Of a stretch of DNA of 7,945 nucleotides, positions 6,078 to 7,945 are shown in pieces (the first letter of the stretch is position 1; each line of letters starts with the position of its first letter). A program made the position numbers and the translations under genes. The notes under the pieces are model-generated. The model searched no databases and was not told the origin of the DNA. It saw only the letters and a program-made list of their open reading frames with translations. This DNA is from Actinomycetota bacterium (GTDB lineage Bacteria > Actinomycetota > Acidimicrobiia > Acidimicrobiales > Ilumatobacteraceae): assembly GCA_009927375.1 (NCBI GenBank), contig RFNE01000293.1, positions 1 through 7,945 of the forward strand, in the 5' to 3' direction.

Positions 6078-6380
6078 ATGGCTCGCAAAGGCCCCGCCCG
6101 CCGCCCACATGTTGGCATCCGCGCGCTGCGCGAACAGGCCGCCACCTTCGTCAAGCGCGCACAGTCGGGTGATGCCGTCGTGATCACCGTGAATGGCGAA
6201 CCAGTCGCCGAACTCGGACCGATCGGAAAGACGATCGACTCGCCGACGACGATCGCAGATCTCGTCGCGCGCGGTGTCGTGATCGCGCCACGCCGCGTGA
6301 ACGGTTATCGCTACTCGGACCCGATCAGCGTGCACTCCGGTGCGCGCATCGACCAGATCCTGCGCGAGGTCCGCGGATGA
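6078..6380 (+). CDS. Phd/YefM-family antitoxin
   Basis: The 100-aa product has the Phd/YefM N-terminal fold: VGIRALREQAATFVKRAQSG (about 12-31), then VVITVNGEPVAELGPI (34-49), the usual 'GE.V.VT.nG.PVA.L.P' signature. This part should dimerise and bind DNA. The C-terminal 40 residues, ending ARIDQILREVRG, are the expected flexible toxin-neutralising arm. Its TGA overlaps the toxin's ATG by 4 bases (ATGA), the usual arrangement for tight coupling. A TGTACA palindrome and a -10-like TAGCCT upstream suggest autoregulation. This fold commonly pairs with PIN-domain VapC toxins in actinobacteria, as here. If the toxin frameshifts are real, it may protect against another toxin or act only as a repressor. 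Confidence 0.88.
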   Translation: MARKGPARRPHVGIRALREQAATFVKRAQSGDAVVITVNGEPVAELGPIGKTIDSPTTIADLVARGVVIAPRRVNGYRYSDPISVHSGARIDQILREVRG

Positions 6381-6779
6381 CGCTCGTCCTCGACACGAGC
6401 GCGCTCGTCGCGCTGCACGTCACTGGAACAGCGCGCGCAGTCGTGCGCGAGGCGATGGACAACGACGCGACCTGGTGCGCGAGCGCACTCGCCATGACCG
6501 AGGCCTCGCCGTCGTCGATCGCCTCTCGACGACGAGATCACGCGCCACGACCTCGAGGATGCGCTGCGTCGAACCTGGGACTACGTTGCAGTCGTGCCCG
6601 TCGACCAGCGCTGCCTCGATGACGCCTCGCTCCTCGTGCGCAATCAGCCCCTGCACGTGAGCGACGCGATCCATCTCGCCGCAGCCACGCGACTACCCCA
6701 ACCGATTCGCTTCGTCACCTTCGATCCCGCCCAGATCCCCGTCGCGCTCTCGCTCGGCTTCGAGGTGGTGTCGTCGTGA
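6377..6779 (+). pseudogene. PIN-domain (VapC-type) toxin, frameshifted twice as given
   Basis: The gene begins in frame 2 as MTLVLDTSALVAL, the hallmark PIN start, and ends in frame 3 with DAIHLAAA and VTFDPAQ. Adding one base near 6504-6505 and one near 6526-6528 joins the parts into 134 residues, a normal VapC length. All four PIN acids are then present: Asp6, Glu42, Asp97 and Asp117. These bind the divalent metal for ribonuclease activity; the target would be tRNA or rRNA by family precedent, not by anything seen here. Without the two bases the frame ends at 6622, losing half the active site. The intervening frame-1 stretch (LAVVDRLS) also reads as proper PIN sequence, so the breaks are young or artefactual. 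The stop TGA overlaps the GTG of the following hydrolase (GTGA), as in an intact operon. Confidence 0.82.
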
Positions 6780-7393
6780 ACGACACACTGCACTGGTCGA
6801 ATGCCGACGTCGAGGTGCACAAGGTCGTCGTCGGCCCATACGACAACAACGTCTTCGTCGTGCGCTGTCGCCGGTCAGGTGACGGCGTGCTGATCGATGC
6901 GGCGAACGAACACGAACAATTGCTGGAGTTGTGCACCGCGCTCGGCGTGAAGCGCGTGCTTGAGACTCACGGCCATTGGGATCACATCCAGGCCGTTCCC
7001 GCGATGCGTGAGGCGGGTTATGAAGTGGCCGTCACCAAATTGGATGCACCACGACTGAAAGACGTCGGGTACGACGTGTTCATCGACGACGCCGAGGTGA
7101 TCGAAGTCGGCCACCTGCGCCTGACCGCCATCCACAATCCCGGTCACACCGAGGGCAGCATCTCGTTCCACGTGCAGGGCACGCCACTCCTCTTCACTGG
7201 CGACACGCTCTTTCCTGGTGGCCCGGGCAACGCCACCTTCGAGGGCGGCGACTTTGGCACCATCATCCACTCGATCGACACGAAGCTCTTCACCTTCCCG
7301 CCCGAGACGATCGTGCTCCCCGGCCATGGCCTCGACACGACGATCGGCACCGAGCGTCCGCACCTTGCAGAGTGGGTCGAGCGCGGGTGGTAG
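6776..7393 (+). CDS. Metallo-beta-lactamase-fold hydrolase, glyoxalase II-like
   Basis: The 205-aa product carries a complete dinuclear metal site: THGHWDH (64-70; His65, His67, Asp69, His70), His124 in NPGHTEGS, Asp143 in FTGDTLF and His184 in LPGHG. The short length and the GDTLF / PGHG pattern place it with hydroxyacylglutathione hydrolase (glyoxalase II)-like proteins rather than lactamases or RNases. In mycothiol-using bacteria such enzymes may hydrolyse a thioester of another thiol, but that is inference. It lacks the long C-terminal substrate domain of classical glyoxalase II. The GTG at 6776 overlaps the toxin's TGA, which supports it as the true start and implies coupling. The desaturase follows 13 bases after its stop. 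No signal peptide, so it is cytoplasmic. Confidence 0.9.
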   Translation: MNDTLHWSNADVEVHKVVVGPYDNNVFVVRCRRSGDGVLIDAANEHEQLLELCTALGVKRVLETHGHWDHIQAVPAMREAGYEVAVTKLDAPRLKDVGYDVFIDDAEVIEVGHLRLTAIHNPGHTEGSISFHVQGTPLLFTGDTLFPGGPGNATFEGGDFGTIIHSIDTKLFTFPPETIVLPGHGLDTTIGTERPHLAEWVERGW

Positions 7394-7406
7394 TCATGGG
7401 GTCGTG

Positions 7407-7945
7407 GTGAGCGCACGCGAGGCCCGACTCGGCGGCATGGTCCTGCCACACGAAAACTATGGAGCGGTCACCGACACGTCGCTCATCGGACTCGATGGCC
7501 GCCCGGTGCCCGAGTTCCGCAGCGAGCTGCGCGAGATTCCGTCGATGCGCAATGCGTTCTCGGTGTTCAGCATCTACGTGCAAGCAGCACTCGTCATCGC
7601 CGTGGCGATGCGACTGAACAACGTCGTCGTCTATGCACTTGCGATCCTGCTCATGGGTCGCACGCACGCTCAATGCCTCGGACTGATGCACGAAAGCGTG
7701 CACCGACTGTTGATGCGCAACAAGTCAGTGAACGACTTCTTCGGTCGCTGGCTGCTCGGCTATCCGGCGTTCACCAACACCGATGGTTACCGCATCGTGC
7801 ACATGGCACACCACCGCGAGGAGTTCGGGCCGAACGAACCCGACATCCCGCTGTATGCGAACTATCCGATCACGAACGCGAGCTTCTGGCGCAAGATGCG
7901 CAGGGACGCGCTCTTCGTCACCGGACTCAAGATGCTGCGCGGACA
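7407..7945 (+). CDS. Membrane fatty acid desaturase, C-terminus off the window
   Basis: About 179 residues are visible and the frame is open to the right edge. Two histidine boxes of integral-membrane di-iron desaturases are present: HESVH (residues 95-99) and HMAHH (HxxHH, about 133-137). The third should lie beyond the window. Hydrophobic segments flank SVFSIYVQAALVIAVAM and VVVYALAILLMG. RNKSVNDFFGRWLLGYP is typical of the family between the first two boxes, and DIPLYANYP follows the second. The start is uncertain: GTG at 7404 or 7407. I chose 7407 because GGGG (7398-7401) lies 5 bases before it. The enzyme would put a double bond into an acyl chain or hydroxylate a related lipid, using ferredoxin or a reductase not seen here. 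It lies 13 bases after the hydrolase stop, so is probably cotranscribed. Confidence 0.88.
   Translation, partial: MSAREARLGGMVLPHENYGAVTDTSLIGLDGRPVPEFRSELREIPSMRNAFSVFSIYVQAALVIAVAMRLNNVVVYALAILLMGRTHAQCLGLMHESVHRLLMRNKSVNDFFGRWLLGYPAFTNTDGYRIVHMAHHREEFGPNEPDIPLYANYPITNASFWRKMRRDALFVTGLKMLRG

Noticed and set aside
1..7945. tRNA, rRNA, CRISPR array, insertion sequence, prophage or defence system beyond the toxin-antitoxin pair
   Set aside because: None is supported: no cloverleaf-like or regularly spaced repeats noticed, no transposase or integrase, and nearly all bases are accounted for by the genes listed.

Overview
This is a high-GC window from an actinomycete-like bacterium. Two adjacent genes belong to families that work with mycothiol, the actinobacterial thiol. 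Several promoters look leaderless (a TAnnnT hexamer a few bases before the start codon), and many GTG starts overlap the preceding stop. A lineage near Acidimicrobiia fits the style, but that is a guess without a database search. The window is almost fully coding: the largest gap is 94 bases, and there is no RNA gene, insertion sequence, CRISPR array or integrase.

Layout. (1) Positions 1-1011, minus strand: a small uncharacterised protein (74 aa), then an alpha/beta-hydrolase-fold protein that runs off the left edge. The hydrolase has Asn where the nucleophile should be. (2) 1047-2563, plus strand, diverging from the first unit: a DsbA-fold protein like the mycothiol-dependent nitroreductase, and a protein of the mycothiol-dependent maleylpyruvate isomerase (DinB-like) superfamily. 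(3) 2595-4445, plus strand: a 95-aa unknown protein and a two-part GT2 glycosyltransferase, whose reading frame is broken twice as given. (4) 4391-5983, minus strand: an acyl-CoA dehydrogenase, then a membrane-anchored unknown protein whose 3' end overlaps the glycosyltransferase by 55 bases. (5) 6078-7945, plus strand: a Phd/YefM-type antitoxin, a PIN-domain toxin (frame broken twice), a metallo-beta-lactamase-fold hydrolase, and the start of a membrane fatty acid desaturase. The first three are joined by 4-base overlaps and the desaturase follows after 13 bases.

Functional picture: accessory thiol/redox enzymes, lipid metabolism (acyl-CoA dehydrogenase and desaturase), cell-surface glycosylation, and a toxin-antitoxin pair at the head of a metabolic operon. 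I see no convincing new multi-gene system. The points most worth checking are four apparent single-base deletions in two genes (real decay or assembly error), a TGTACA palindrome in front of the antitoxin, repeated leaderless-type promoters that help pick start codons, and changed catalytic positions in three enzyme-family proteins.
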